Assembly: GCF_008304605.1 (NCBI RefSeq)
Contig: NZ_PIJY01000045.1
Location: 255,028 to 319,027 of the forward strand
Source: Oceanobacillus polygoni
GTDB lineage: Bacteria > Bacillota > Bacilli > Bacillales > Amphibacillaceae
Direction of reading: 5' to 3'
Length of the DNA stretch: 64,000 nucleotides
The notes under the pieces are model-generated. The model was not told the DNA's origin and ran no database searches. It saw only the letters and a program-made list of their open reading frames with translations. Of this stretch, positions 45,233 through 54,165 are shown piece by piece. A program made the translations under genes and the position numbers. How positions within the stretch are numbered: the first letter of the stretch is position 1; every line of letters begins with the position of its first letter.

Positions 45233-46998
45233 TGTTTTGGCGTAGTGTAGTTGGGAAGCTATCATTAACAATTTTATTACTTGTTGCGTTTGTTTTATTT
45301 ATTTTGTCATTCTTTTTGATGGAATTCTTTGAGAATTTCCATATACTTGAAGCGGAAGATGATATGTTACAAACAGCAACAAAAATCTCCTCGCTCGTTG
45401 AAAGAGGGGAGGACAGAGAATTTATCGAAGAAATGACAGAATTATTAAAGGATCCTTCTAGCAGAATCGTGATTGCATATGATGAGAATAATCTTTGGAC
45501 ATCGTCAAGTAGTGATCGTGATTTATTGCAGACCGACGATGATTGGATTGGAGCAAGCGAAGAATTCACTCATGTGCTCAATAATCAGAGAGAAATAAAA
45601 AAACAAATTTTTCTGCCTGATGAGGATAATGAAATTATGATTGTTGGGTCACCAATCGAAACCGGTGGAGCAATCTTTGTCTATCAATCGTTAGATGTTA
45701 TTTATCAAACAAAAGCACAAACTTCAAAGTTAATTCTGCTTAGTGCGGGAATTGCGATTATGCTAACGACATTTTTTGCTGTGTTTTTATCAACAAGGGT
45801 TACTTCCCCACTGATAAAAATGCGTGAGGCTGCTTATAACCTGACTAGAGGAGAATTTAATACAAAGGTACCGGTTTTGACACATGATGAAATCGGAGAA
45901 CTCGCAACAGAGTTCAATCGCATGGGCAGACAGCTTAAATTCCATATTAATGCACTAAGACAGGAAAAAGAACAGCTTTCAAGTATTGTTAGTTCAATGG
46001 CAGATGGTGTCGTAACATTAAATCGAAATGGTGATATTCTTGTTATTAATCCGCCAGCAAAAAAGTATATTGAAAACTGGTATTTTGAAAATGACATCAC
46101 AGAAGAGAAAAACCGCCAGCTACCAACCGAGCTTAACGAGGCCCTTCAAGAAGTTTTCGAAAGTGAACAGGCGGTAATTCGGGAAATCAGCCTACAAGGT
46201 AGAATTTACGTTATGTTAATGACACCATTGTATGATCAATCCTATATTAGAGGTGCAGTAGCAGTTATTCGGGATATGACAGATGAAAGACGTTTAGATA
46301 AGCTTCGTAAAGATTTTATTGCCAATGTTTCGCATGAGTTACGTACACCTATTTCGATGCTCCAAGGATATAGTGAAGCAATCGTGGATGATATTGCAGA
46401 TACAAAAGAAGCCAAAAATGAACTCGCGCAAATTATCCACGAGGAATCCTTACGCATGGGCAGACTTGTAAATGAACTCCTAGATCTTGCGAGAATGGAG
46501 GCTGGACAAATACAGTTAAATTTAGAGAAAACGGAAGTCGAATCCTATGCAAAACGAGTTGTTCATAAATTTAGGAGTTTAGCTTTGGATAACGCGATTG
46601 AATTGTCTTTATCATTGGACATCGATGTTCCGGATGCTATATTTGATCCAGACCGCATTGAACAAGTTTTTACGAATCTTATTGATAATGCGTTACGTCA
46701 TACTTCAGAGGGTGGAAAAGTCCATGTTACGATAGCCAACCGTGAAAATGAGCTCTATGTTGAAATTGAAGATAGTGGTAGTGGAATTCCAGAAGAAGAT
46801 TTACCATTTGTTTTTGAACGATTTTATAAAGCAGACAAATCACGAGTTCGCAACAAGGAGAAAAAAGGTACTGGACTTGGACTATCGATTGTGAAGCATA
46901 TTATTGATGCACATCATGGTGTGATTCTTGCTAAAAGTAAGCTGAACCAAGGTACTGCTTTCAGCTTTAGAATTCCGCAAAATAAACGCCCTGACTGA
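45232..46998 (+). CDS. resE: Sensor histidine kinase ResE
   Basis: This 588-residue protein has two membrane segments flanking an extracytoplasmic domain, a HAMP linker (TRVTSPLIKMREAAYNLTRG), a PAS-like domain, His368 in NVSHELRTPISML and ATPase boxes (NLIDNALRHTSEGG, DSGSGIPEEDLPF, GTGLGLSIV). It partners with ResD. The start overlaps the resD stop, giving coupled translation. Confidence 0.96.
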   Translation: MFWRSVVGKLSLTILLLVAFVLFILSFFLMEFFENFHILEAEDDMLQTATKISSLVERGEDREFIEEMTELLKDPSSRIVIAYDENNLWTSSSSDRDLLQTDDDWIGASEEFTHVLNNQREIKKQIFLPDEDNEIMIVGSPIETGGAIFVYQSLDVIYQTKAQTSKLILLSAGIAIMLTTFFAVFLSTRVTSPLIKMREAAYNLTRGEFNTKVPVLTHDEIGELATEFNRMGRQLKFHINALRQEKEQLSSIVSSMADGVVTLNRNGDILVINPPAKKYIENWYFENDITEEKNRQLPTELNEALQEVFESEQAVIREISLQGRIYVMLMTPLYDQSYIRGAVAVIRDMTDERRLDKLRKDFIANVSHELRTPISMLQGYSEAIVDDIADTKEAKNELAQIIHEESLRMGRLVNELLDLARMEAGQIQLNLEKTEVESYAKRVVHKFRSLALDNAIELSLSLDIDVPDAIFDPDRIEQVFTNLIDNALRHTSEGGKVHVTIANRENELYVEIEDSGSGIPEEDLPFVFERFYKADKSRVRNKEKKGTGLGLSIVKHIIDAHHGVILAKSKLNQGTAFSFRIPQNKRPD

Positions 46999-47069
46999 GG
47001 CTTTTCTATTTTAATTTGATGTGCTATGATAATTTTGAACTGGGATGAAGTGATATATATTGATTTTTG

Positions 47070-47292
47070 GTAATCTAAGAAAATCTAAGGGTACCTGCTT
47101 GCTGATTTTTCTTAGATTAGGGAAACCAGTGGAAGTCTGGTACTGTCCTCGCAACTGTAATTGATAACGAAATAAGCAGAACCACTGTAAGGCGATCTTA
47201 CGGGAAGGGCTTAAAGTAGGTTTGAATCATAAGTCAGTAGACCTGCCAAATTCAATTTTTCTCAATGCTCCCGAGGTATGAGTGGTTGAGAC
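47070..47292 (+). promoter_or_regulatory. Cobalamin riboswitch
   Basis: The core consensus is clear. AGGGAAACCAGTGGAAG is followed by CTGGTACTGTCCTCGCAACT, then the B12 box ACCACTGTAAGG and CGGGAAGGGC, then the closing TAAGTCAGTAGACCTGCC. A downstream hairpin (CTCAA/TTGAG, 47270-47291 region) fits P13. An intrinsic terminator at 47339-47371 follows, which points to transcriptional control of the DUF4430 lipoprotein and ECF S-component genes. Together with the resE trailer this explains the 425-bp gap. Confidence 0.93.
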
Positions 47293-47337
47293 ATTCGAAT
47301 ACATATAGCTTTTTGTCTATAATTATTTGTGTGTCTA

Positions 47338-47371
47338 CAAATCCAGCTCTTAGGTAGGAGCTGGATTTTTT
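47338..47371 (+). terminator. Intrinsic terminator of the cobalamin riboswitch
   Basis: AAATCCAGCTC pairs perfectly with GAGCTGGATTT around TTAGGTAG, followed by a T-run. It stands 53 bp before the start of the lipoprotein gene and is probably the expression platform. Confidence 0.88.
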
Positions 47372-47423
47372 TAGGTAGCAACTATCCCTAGTTTAATAAT
47401 TATGAAGATGAGGAGGAATTAAG

Positions 47424-47852
47424 TTGAAAAAATGGATTTTTCAGTTTGCAGTCATTGTAATGTCAGTAGGATTGCTGTTTGGATGTTCTTCAGATAACAA
47501 TACAAACCAAAATACGTCTGTAAGTACGAATAACTCGTCACAATCTGAAGAAGTTGCAGAAGACTCTGTTCGGATTACCATTTCTATTAATGAAGGGGAA
47601 GAATATATAACAGAGGAAGTGATTGAGATTGAAGAAGGTGATATTCTGATGGATGTTATGGAGGAAAACTTCTACATCGAAACAGAGTATGATGGTACGT
47701 TTATTACCAGTATAGAACGAGTTGCTGCTAGTGAAGAAGAGCAAACGGCATGGATGTTCTTCGTCAACGATGAAATGGCAACTGTTGGAGCTAGTGATTA
47801 TGAGCTATCTCCTGGAGATGTTGTTGTTTTTGATCTACAACCCTGGGAATAA
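47424..47852 (+). CDS. DUF4430-domain lipoprotein under B12 riboswitch control
   Basis: This 142-residue lipoprotein has a signal with lipobox LLFGC (Cys21), an Asn/Ser/Thr-rich linker, and a single domain from about residue 48 to the end. The closing pattern WMFFVNDEMATVGASDYELS, then GDVVVFDLQPWE, is that of DUF4430, a beta-grasp-like domain related to the C-terminal domain of transcobalamin/intrinsic factor. Under a cobalamin riboswitch and 4 bp before an S-component gene, a surface corrinoid-binding role is a reasonable inference. GAGGAGG precedes the TTG start at 47424. Confidence 0.85.
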   Translation: MKKWIFQFAVIVMSVGLLFGCSSDNNTNQNTSVSTNNSSQSEEVAEDSVRITISINEGEEYITEEVIEIEEGDILMDVMEENFYIETEYDGTFITSIERVAASEEEQTAWMFFVNDEMATVGASDYELSPGDVVVFDLQPWE

Positions 47853-47856
47853 GTAA

Positions 47857-48372
47857 ATGAGCACATACAAACTCACAATCCTTGCCTTATTAGCTGCGTT
47901 AGCTGTAGCAGGAAGATATATCTTTCAATTTATCCCCAATGTACAGCCGGTAACAGCTTTAATTATCATTTGTGGGATTATGCTCGGTCCAATGTCGGCT
48001 CTCTTATTAGCAATTTTAACGACATTTCTTTCTAACATGCTCTTAGGTATGGGGTTATGGACCATATGGCAAATTGTATCCTGGGGAATAATTGGAGTGA
48101 TGAGTGGACTTTTAAGTAAAGTGCTGAAACGGGTACCGTTTATTATCATTGTTCTTTTTGCAGTATTTAGTGGTTACTTCTACGGTTTTATCATATCGTT
48201 AACCACATACCAGGTTACAGGGAAATTTTGGCCGTATTACATTGCCGGTCTCCCTTTTGACACAAGCCATGCGATTGGAAATGCACTATTTATTATTTTC
48301 ATATATCCAATAATATCCTTCTTATTTAAGAAATATGCTTATAAAAGATTTGACATAAAAAATACCAACTGA
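47857..48372 (+). CDS. ECF transporter S component, predicted corrinoid or alpha-ribazole uptake
   Basis: This 171-residue protein has about six hydrophobic segments and an Ala-rich first helix typical of S components (LTILALLAALAVAGRYIFQF). The cobalamin riboswitch upstream suggests cobalamin, a precursor, or alpha-ribazole as in the CblT type; sequence alone does not decide. The energy-coupling module (EcfA/A'/T) is not in the window and would be shared from elsewhere. It starts 4 bp after the lipoprotein gene, with a terminator at its stop. Confidence 0.82.
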   Translation: MSTYKLTILALLAALAVAGRYIFQFIPNVQPVTALIIICGIMLGPMSALLLAILTTFLSNMLLGMGLWTIWQIVSWGIIGVMSGLLSKVLKRVPFIIIVLFAVFSGYFYGFIISLTTYQVTGKFWPYYIAGLPFDTSHAIGNALFIIFIYPIISFLFKKYAYKRFDIKNTN

Positions 48373-48392
48373 ACTTCAGTTGGTATTTTTTC
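48357..48392 (+). terminator. Terminator of the B12 operon
   Basis: AATACCAACTGAA and TTCAGTTGGTATT form a perfect stem containing the stop codon, followed by TTTTT. Confidence 0.93.
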
Positions 48393-48414
48393 TTCATTTG
48401 CACTATAGTTTAGT

Positions 48415-48440
48415 TGTAACCTTTTTATTTTTATAACGAC
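48415..48440 (+). promoter_or_regulatory. ECF-type autoregulatory promoter of sigX
   Basis: TGTAAC at 48415-48420 and CGAC at 48437-48440 are spaced by 16 bp, matching the B. subtilis SigX promoter pattern (TGTAAC, CGWC). It lies 26 bp before the chosen sigX ATG. Confidence 0.8.
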
Positions 48441-48465
48441 TATATAATTGAACGGGAGGGTCTTT

Positions 48466-49011
48466 ATGAAGACCGTTTTCGATAAATTTTATGATAGCTA
48501 TCATCAAGACCTTTTCCAATATGTTTTCTATATGGTGAAAGATATCGAAACAGCAGAGGATTTGGTTCAAGAGATTTATATAAAAGTATTGAAATCATAT
48601 GATAATTTCAAAGGTGAAAGCAGTGAAAAAACGTGGCTATTCTCGATTGCGCGTCACGTTACATATGATTATTTCCGTTCATTAAAAAGGAAAAGAAATA
48701 GAATACTTGAGTTTTTTGATTGGAATGAAAAGGGGGAGCTAATCCCTGATAAAAACGAGCTGCCAGAAGAGATAGCTGAGAAAAATGACCAAATCAAACG
48801 AGTGTATACGTACTTAAATCACTGCACACTTGACCAGAGGAATGTGATTATCCTTCGTTATTTGCAATCTTTTTCCATTCAGGAAACTGCTGAAATACTT
48901 AACTTTACCGTTAGTAAAGTGAAAACCACACAACATCGTGCATTGAAAACTTTAAGAAAAGCAATACTTGAGGACAACATGAAGGGAGGAGATGCTAATG
49001 AGAAACAATGA
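48466..49011 (+). CDS. sigX: ECF RNA polymerase sigma factor SigX
   Basis: This protein of about 181 residues has sigma region 2 (DIETAEDLVQEIYIKVLKSY and WLFSIARHVTYDYFRSLKRK) and region 4 (FSIQETAEILNFTVSKVKTTQHRALKTLR). In B. subtilis SigX adjusts envelope charge and cationic-peptide resistance. I chose the ATG at 48466 behind GGGAGG. An in-frame TTG at 48448 overlaps that site. It overlaps rsiX by 14 bases. Position after resDE is conserved. Confidence 0.92.
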   Translation: MKTVFDKFYDSYHQDLFQYVFYMVKDIETAEDLVQEIYIKVLKSYDNFKGESSEKTWLFSIARHVTYDYFRSLKRKRNRILEFFDWNEKGELIPDKNELPEEIAEKNDQIKRVYTYLNHCTLDQRNVIILRYLQSFSIQETAEILNFTVSKVKTTQHRALKTLRKAILEDNMKGGDANEKQ

Positions 49012-50191
49012 GGATTATGAGAAAATCATTGCTGACTTAAAGCAGCTTCCTGTAATCGAGGATAAAACGGATAAATCGGTTTTATACAGTCGCATCTCCT
49101 CGAAAATGGCAGATAGTCAGAAAGTGAAATCGAAAAAACAGATAAAGATAGTTCCTATTTTAGCCACTGGGATGGTAGCTGTGCTTTTAGCGCTTATTCC
49201 TTTTATCCTCAATAGCACTTCCGATCAGCGGGCAGATCAATCCATTAATCATGATGTGGCAACTACGTATGATTATGCGGAAGAGTCAGATCAAGTGGGT
49301 AGTAGTGAAGAACAAGAAGCGAATTCAGGTGAAGCGACTGAAAATAGTCAAGAAGAAGCTCTCCAACAGTCCAATGAATTACGGATTGCCATGGACGAAG
49401 TACCAACGCGAAGCCACGTTATTTCGGCTGATGCAGATGAATTACTTGTATACGGTGCGGTAGCAGATGCGAAAAACCAATATGTAATTCCGATTTCTTT
49501 TATTGTGGAAGAATCTGCAGATGTTCTTGAATACTATAACCAAATGGCAGCATATATCCAAGAAGACTCATGGAATACAGCTGAATATGTACTGGAAGGG
49601 GCCTCATTTGAACTCAATGAAGCGGATAAAGAGGTACTTATTGAGCTTAAAGATGGATTCACACTTGGAGAAGGATCTGCTCATGCTTATGTATTTGAGC
49701 AGATGCTTGCTTCGATGTTTACTCCGCTAGGTATTGAAAAAGCTATATTTAAAGATGGTGTTGACTTAGGACCAATTGGTTTTATAGAGGAAATGCCATT
49801 GAATCAAGGTGAGACACTATACAAGCTTTATAATAATGAATTTTTAATTCCGGTACCTACTTCGAATGAATTGTCAATTGAAGAGGCCTTAGTTGAAATG
49901 AATCTTAATGAACCTGAATTTAATGTTGCTCAAACCATTCCAGACGAAATTCAATTGGAAGTTCAATCAAGTGGCAGCTTACTGGAATTAACCTTTGATG
50001 ATGTACAAGAGTTTACGAATGAGCAAGATGCTGTAACGATGATTGAAGCAATTTTAATGACTGCAAAGAGCTATGGTTTTGAGAACGTTCAATTCCATAA
50101 TCCACCAATGCAGCAGATAAGTGGATACAATCTTGCAGAGCCTATAAACGTTCCGCGAGCAGTTAATCCTGTTGATTTAAGAGATGAATAA
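48998..50191 (+). CDS. rsiX: Anti-sigma-X factor RsiX
   Basis: This 397-residue protein has a cytosolic N-terminus, one membrane segment (IVPILATGMVAVLLALIPFIL, residues about 51-70), a Ser/Glu-rich linker and a large external part with two similar beta-alpha modules of GerM-like type. It holds SigX inactive at the membrane. I chose the ATG at 48998 because GGGAGG is 8 bases before it; the ATG at 48992 is too close. It is translationally coupled with sigX. Confidence 0.88.
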   Translation: MRNNEDYEKIIADLKQLPVIEDKTDKSVLYSRISSKMADSQKVKSKKQIKIVPILATGMVAVLLALIPFILNSTSDQRADQSINHDVATTYDYAEESDQVGSSEEQEANSGEATENSQEEALQQSNELRIAMDEVPTRSHVISADADELLVYGAVADAKNQYVIPISFIVEESADVLEYYNQMAAYIQEDSWNTAEYVLEGASFELNEADKEVLIELKDGFTLGEGSAHAYVFEQMLASMFTPLGIEKAIFKDGVDLGPIGFIEEMPLNQGETLYKLYNNEFLIPVPTSNELSIEEALVEMNLNEPEFNVAQTIPDEIQLEVQSSGSLLELTFDDVQEFTNEQDAVTMIEAILMTAKSYGFENVQFHNPPMQQISGYNLAEPINVPRAVNPVDLRDE

Positions 50192-50205
50192 AATGTAAAA
50201 ATAAT

Positions 50206-50248
50206 AAAAAAAGTGTTTTTGAAATTATATTTTTCAAAAACACTTTTT
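50206..50248. terminator. Bidirectional terminator between rsiX and fer
   Basis: AAAAAAGTGTTTTTGAAA pairs with TTTCAAAAACACTTTTT around a short AT loop, with A- and T-runs on both sides for the convergent genes. Confidence 0.92.
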
Positions 50249-50308
50249 CCATGTATACTAATAACAACAATCACCAAAGATGCTAGCAGTATCATAGTAG
50301 TAACTACG

Positions 50309-50584
<276 letters not shown>

Positions 50585-50664
50585 TCATTCTATTCTAAAT
50601 CTGATTGCGATTCATTTCAATACCGGAGTAGTGAGCATGTTTTAAAAAAAAGGAGCTGTCATCG

Positions 50665-51720
50665 TTGTTTCTTGAAAGTATTATTTTAAAATGTTTTTAC
50701 CAGCTTAATGGTGAACGGTCCGTATCTAGCGTGTATCATTTGTTAAAAGGAAATAAATCGATTCAAACCATTCAGGATGCGCATAGTTATCAACTTGAAA
50801 CGCTTTATGGTATATATCGTCATCTGACCAGGAATTCGTTTAATCAAAAAGTGTCATTTTTAGTGGAAAAAGAATATTTAAACGAGATCGAAGGGGAAAC
50901 GAACGCTTTTCGATTAACGGGACAAGCATTATCATGTTTAGCTGAATCTAAGCGGCAATTTCCATTCGAGTATTTTAATGGATTACGATACAATGAAACT
51001 GCAGATACGTTTCAATTACGGTTACTGCTACTCATACAAACATTAACCAATACAAAAATGAGATTTTATCAATTTATTCCGATAACAGATCAGATCTCCG
51101 TTGAACAATGGGTTAAACAAATTTATAGGAAAATGAAGTCAAATGAAGCTCATGCATTGCAGGCAATCTATCAAGAGCTGTATCAATTGTTACAATTATT
51201 TCCAGATAAGTATGCCTCTTTATTTGTTGAGCGATTAACAGGATATAAGACTTACGGAAAGAGCATGAATCAATTAGCGGAATTAACGAAGCTGTCGATT
51301 ATGGATGTACATCTTTTGCTTACAGGTATTATCCATAAAATGATTCAAGTAATCGAAACAAAACCAGAACAATTCCCTGTGCTTTCATTTTTAATAGGTG
51401 ACTTAATCGAGCAAATTCCAATTACGAATTCAGCTAATCTAACCTATCAATTACTACAGAAACAGTATACGATAGATCAAATAGCAGTCATGAGAAATTT
51501 AAAAATCAATACGATCCATGATCATATCGTAGAAATCGCTCTATACGACACGGCATTCTCTATAGATCATTACATAAACCAGGAAAAGCAACAACAAATA
51601 ATCGATGTGATCAATCAGGAAAACACGTTTAAATTAAGAGATATTAAAAAAGCTGTACACGATGACATTAGCTACTTTGAAATTCGACTTGTATTGGCAA
51701 AGAAGAAATTACTGAAATAA
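50665..51720 (+). CDS. ypbB: YpbB, helix-turn-helix protein of the recQ operon
   Basis: This 351-residue protein matches YpbB by length and by its position before the RecQ helicase. Its C-terminus contains a helix-turn-helix-like segment (YTIDQIAVMRNLKINTIHDH) resembling the HTH at RecQ C-termini, plus a helical N-terminal part. Function is unknown; partnership with the helicase is inferred from the conserved pair. The start is a TTG behind AGGAG. Confidence 0.85.
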   Translation: MFLESIILKCFYQLNGERSVSSVYHLLKGNKSIQTIQDAHSYQLETLYGIYRHLTRNSFNQKVSFLVEKEYLNEIEGETNAFRLTGQALSCLAESKRQFPFEYFNGLRYNETADTFQLRLLLLIQTLTNTKMRFYQFIPITDQISVEQWVKQIYRKMKSNEAHALQAIYQELYQLLQLFPDKYASLFVERLTGYKTYGKSMNQLAELTKLSIMDVHLLLTGIIHKMIQVIETKPEQFPVLSFLIGDLIEQIPITNSANLTYQLLQKQYTIDQIAVMRNLKINTIHDHIVEIALYDTAFSIDHYINQEKQQQIIDVINQENTFKLRDIKKAVHDDISYFEIRLVLAKKKLLK

Positions 51721-51729
51721 GGTGATATC

Positions 51730-53280
51730 ATGCAACAACACGCGCTTAACTTAGAAGATGCACTGCAAACGTATTTTCAATATGATACATTTCGAATTGG
51801 TCAAAAAGAAATTATCCAAGATGTGTTAGCAGGCAAAGATGTACTTGGCATTTTGCCTACAGGATCAGGGAAGTCCATTTGTTATCAGTTACCAGCAAGA
51901 ATCGAAGAAGGGTTGACAATCGTCGTTTCTCCTTTAATCTCCTTAATGATTGATCAAGTAAAGCAGTTAAAGGCAACTAACTTTAAGGAGGTTGTTGCAA
52001 TTAATAGTTTTATGTCACCGACTGAGAGGAGAAATGTTTATCAAAATCTTGTCAACTATAAATTGATATACGTTTCACCGGAGCTATTACAGCAGCAAGA
52101 GCTACTAAATAGGCTGAAACAAATCCACGTGCGTTTATTTGTAATCGATGAAGCACACTGTATATCACAGTGGGGCCATGAATTTAGGCCAGATTATTTA
52201 AAGCTTTCTGCAACTATTAAGGAGTTAAATGATCCTACCGTACTTGCATTAAGCGCTACAGCGACGCCAGAAGTGCAATCCGATATAATGAACGCGTTAG
52301 AAAAGCCTGCAATGATCAAGCGAATCTATCCGATGGACAGAGAAAATATTGCATTTATTCTTGAAGAGGTTTCAAACGATCATGAAAAGATTGACAGACT
52401 TATTTCCATATTTAATACGTATCATGTTCCAGCACTAATCTATTTTACAAGTCGTTTAGCAGCAGAAAACACTGCGAGCATCCTAACGCAACGACTGGCA
52501 AATAGAGATGTTGCCTTTTATCATGGTGGGATGGAACAGGTAGATCGAGTCAGCATCCAGCAACAATTTATGAATGATCAATTGGACATCATTTGTTGTA
52601 CGAGTGCATTTGGAATGGGAATTAATAAAAGTAATATTCGCTTAATCATTCACTTTCATATTCCATTACAGCTTGAAGCTTATATCCAAGAAGTTGGCAG
52701 GGCAGGTAGGGACGGAAAATCCAGTGTAGGTGTATTGCTATTTTCGCAGCGAGATGCTATCATTCCAAATCATATCATTCAAAATGAACTACCAGATGAG
52801 ACTGATTTGAAAAATGTATTCCATTACTTATATACAATCAGCCAAACTGAAACTAAAAATCCGGTAGATGAACAAATTGAAGAGCAGTTGCAATTAAATG
52901 AAAATCATTGGAAATTTTTTAAGTATCAGTTAGAAAAACATGGTATGATAAACAATAATTATATTGTCTATCAAGAGAATGATTGGAAAATTGCCTATCA
53001 TTCCATCGAGCAAGTAATTAAACAGAGAATGCAATATAAAGAAGAGAAACTTCATGAGGTATTGAGTTGGGTGCAGAGTAAAAACTGCCTGCGAAAAGAT
53101 CTCTATCAATCTTTTCAGTCATCCTATCGACAATCAATGTATCAATGCTGCAGTAACTGTGGATTTTCATGGAATGACTGGAAACCCGAAAAGACGAACA
53201 AAACAATAGAGAAGAATGCAGACTGGAAAGAAAGACTTAAAAATTTGCTGTTAGTTGGGGAAACTCATGAAACAAACTGA
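51730..53280 (+). CDS. recQ: RecQ-family ATP-dependent DNA helicase (RecS type)
   Basis: This 516-residue superfamily 2 helicase has motif I LGILPTGSGKSICYQLP, motif II FVIDEAHCISQWGHEF, LALSATATP and motif VI YIQEVGRAGRDG. It ends with a cysteine-containing zinc-like segment (MYQCCSNCGFSWNDW) and lacks an HRDC domain, as B. subtilis RecS (YpbC). It acts in replication-fork repair. AAGGTGATATC precedes the ATG. It is 9 bp after ypbB. Confidence 0.92.
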   Translation: MQQHALNLEDALQTYFQYDTFRIGQKEIIQDVLAGKDVLGILPTGSGKSICYQLPARIEEGLTIVVSPLISLMIDQVKQLKATNFKEVVAINSFMSPTERRNVYQNLVNYKLIYVSPELLQQQELLNRLKQIHVRLFVIDEAHCISQWGHEFRPDYLKLSATIKELNDPTVLALSATATPEVQSDIMNALEKPAMIKRIYPMDRENIAFILEEVSNDHEKIDRLISIFNTYHVPALIYFTSRLAAENTASILTQRLANRDVAFYHGGMEQVDRVSIQQQFMNDQLDIICCTSAFGMGINKSNIRLIIHFHIPLQLEAYIQEVGRAGRDGKSSVGVLLFSQRDAIIPNHIIQNELPDETDLKNVFHYLYTISQTETKNPVDEQIEEQLQLNENHWKFFKYQLEKHGMINNNYIVYQENDWKIAYHSIEQVIKQRMQYKEEKLHEVLSWVQSKNCLRKDLYQSFQSSYRQSMYQCCSNCGFSWNDWKPEKTNKTIEKNADWKERLKNLLLVGETHETN

Positions 53281-53833
53281 ACTTATCAAACAATTATCCG
53301 ATGCAGAATTAAAGAAACAGCTTTTTCTATCACAGGGCATCTTTTTACTCATTAGTATCGGATTAAGCTTCTTTCTTTTTGATTCGTTTTCTAATTGGAT
53401 TCTTTACTTTAACTGGAATTTTCATGAACTATTGATGTACGGAGTTGTTGTTGGTCTAATCATTGTCATCATTGATATCTTTATAATGTGGGTTTTTCCA
53501 AAGAAATATGTAGATGATGGCGGCATCAATGAAAGAATATTCCAGAATCAATCGATTCCTTTTATATTTATACTATCATTAGTCGTTGCTATTTCAGAAG
53601 AGTTATTGTTTCGAGGTGTTATTCAAACGGAATTTGGCTATTTCATAGCTAGTACGGTATTTGCTCTTGTACATTTTCGTTATTTAAAAAAGCCAGTTTT
53701 ATTTATTTCAGTTGTTGGTATTAGTTTCTGGATTGGATATCTATTTGAGATTACTGGTAACTTACTTGTTACAATTACTACTCATTTTATTGTAGATTTT
53801 TTATTAGGTTTAGTGATTCGCTTTAAAAAGTGA
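53267..53833 (+). CDS. ypbD: CPBP-family intramembrane metalloprotease (YpbD-like)
   Basis: This 188-residue polytopic protein has the CPBP/CAAX-like motif ISEELLFRGVIQ (E-E-x-x-x-R) and two later motifs with His (ALVHFRYLKKP and ITTHFIVDF). I chose the ATG at 53267; GGGG precedes it, and the start overlaps recQ by 14 bases. The protease substrate is unknown. The position between recQ and the ypbE-like gene matches B. subtilis ypbD. Confidence 0.87.
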   Translation: MKQTELIKQLSDAELKKQLFLSQGIFLLISIGLSFFLFDSFSNWILYFNWNFHELLMYGVVVGLIIVIIDIFIMWVFPKKYVDDGGINERIFQNQSIPFIFILSLVVAISEELLFRGVIQTEFGYFIASTVFALVHFRYLKKPVLFISVVGISFWIGYLFEITGNLLVTITTHFIVDFLLGLVIRFKK

Positions 53834-53844
53834 GGTGCTTTACA

Positions 53845-54165
53845 GTGAATGTAAAATCAGAAGAACCAAAGGATCAAGCAGATGAACTTCGTAATCTGTT
53901 TCAGGAAATTGAGGAGGGTCAGGCCATCGAGCCCCCCTTGAAAAGTACGGATTCTGAGCAGGAAAGTGAAGCGAAGCGTGATATTGATATTTTAAACCTC
54001 CCGCCCAGAAAAGAAATTCACTCAAAGGATAGTCGAACAAGCCTTAAATTAAGTGGTCCGCTGATTCGATTGTTATTTGTGATTTTCATTTTAATTCTTG
54101 GATTGGCTGGTGCGTACTACATATGGGGGAACGAATTCTGGTTACTCATTAAGGAATTGTCATAA
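53845..54165 (+). CDS. Short YpbE-like membrane protein without LysM domain
   Basis: This 106-residue protein starts at a GTG behind GAGGTG. It has an acidic N-terminal region (LRNLFQEIEEGQAIEPPLKS) followed by a basic patch and one C-terminal membrane helix (LIRLLFVIFILILGLAGAYYIW). In B. subtilis the gene at this place, ypbE, carries the same kind of layout but continues into a LysM domain of a 240-residue protein. Here the protein ends after the helix. Homology is inferred by position. Confidence 0.6.
   Translation: MNVKSEEPKDQADELRNLFQEIEEGQAIEPPLKSTDSEQESEAKRDIDILNLPPRKEIHSKDSRTSLKLSGPLIRLLFVIFILILGLAGAYYIWGNEFWLLIKELS

Noticed and set aside
45174..45569. 131-codon frame antisense to the start of resE
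   Set aside because: It overlaps the coupled resD-resE junction on the other strand with no start signal.
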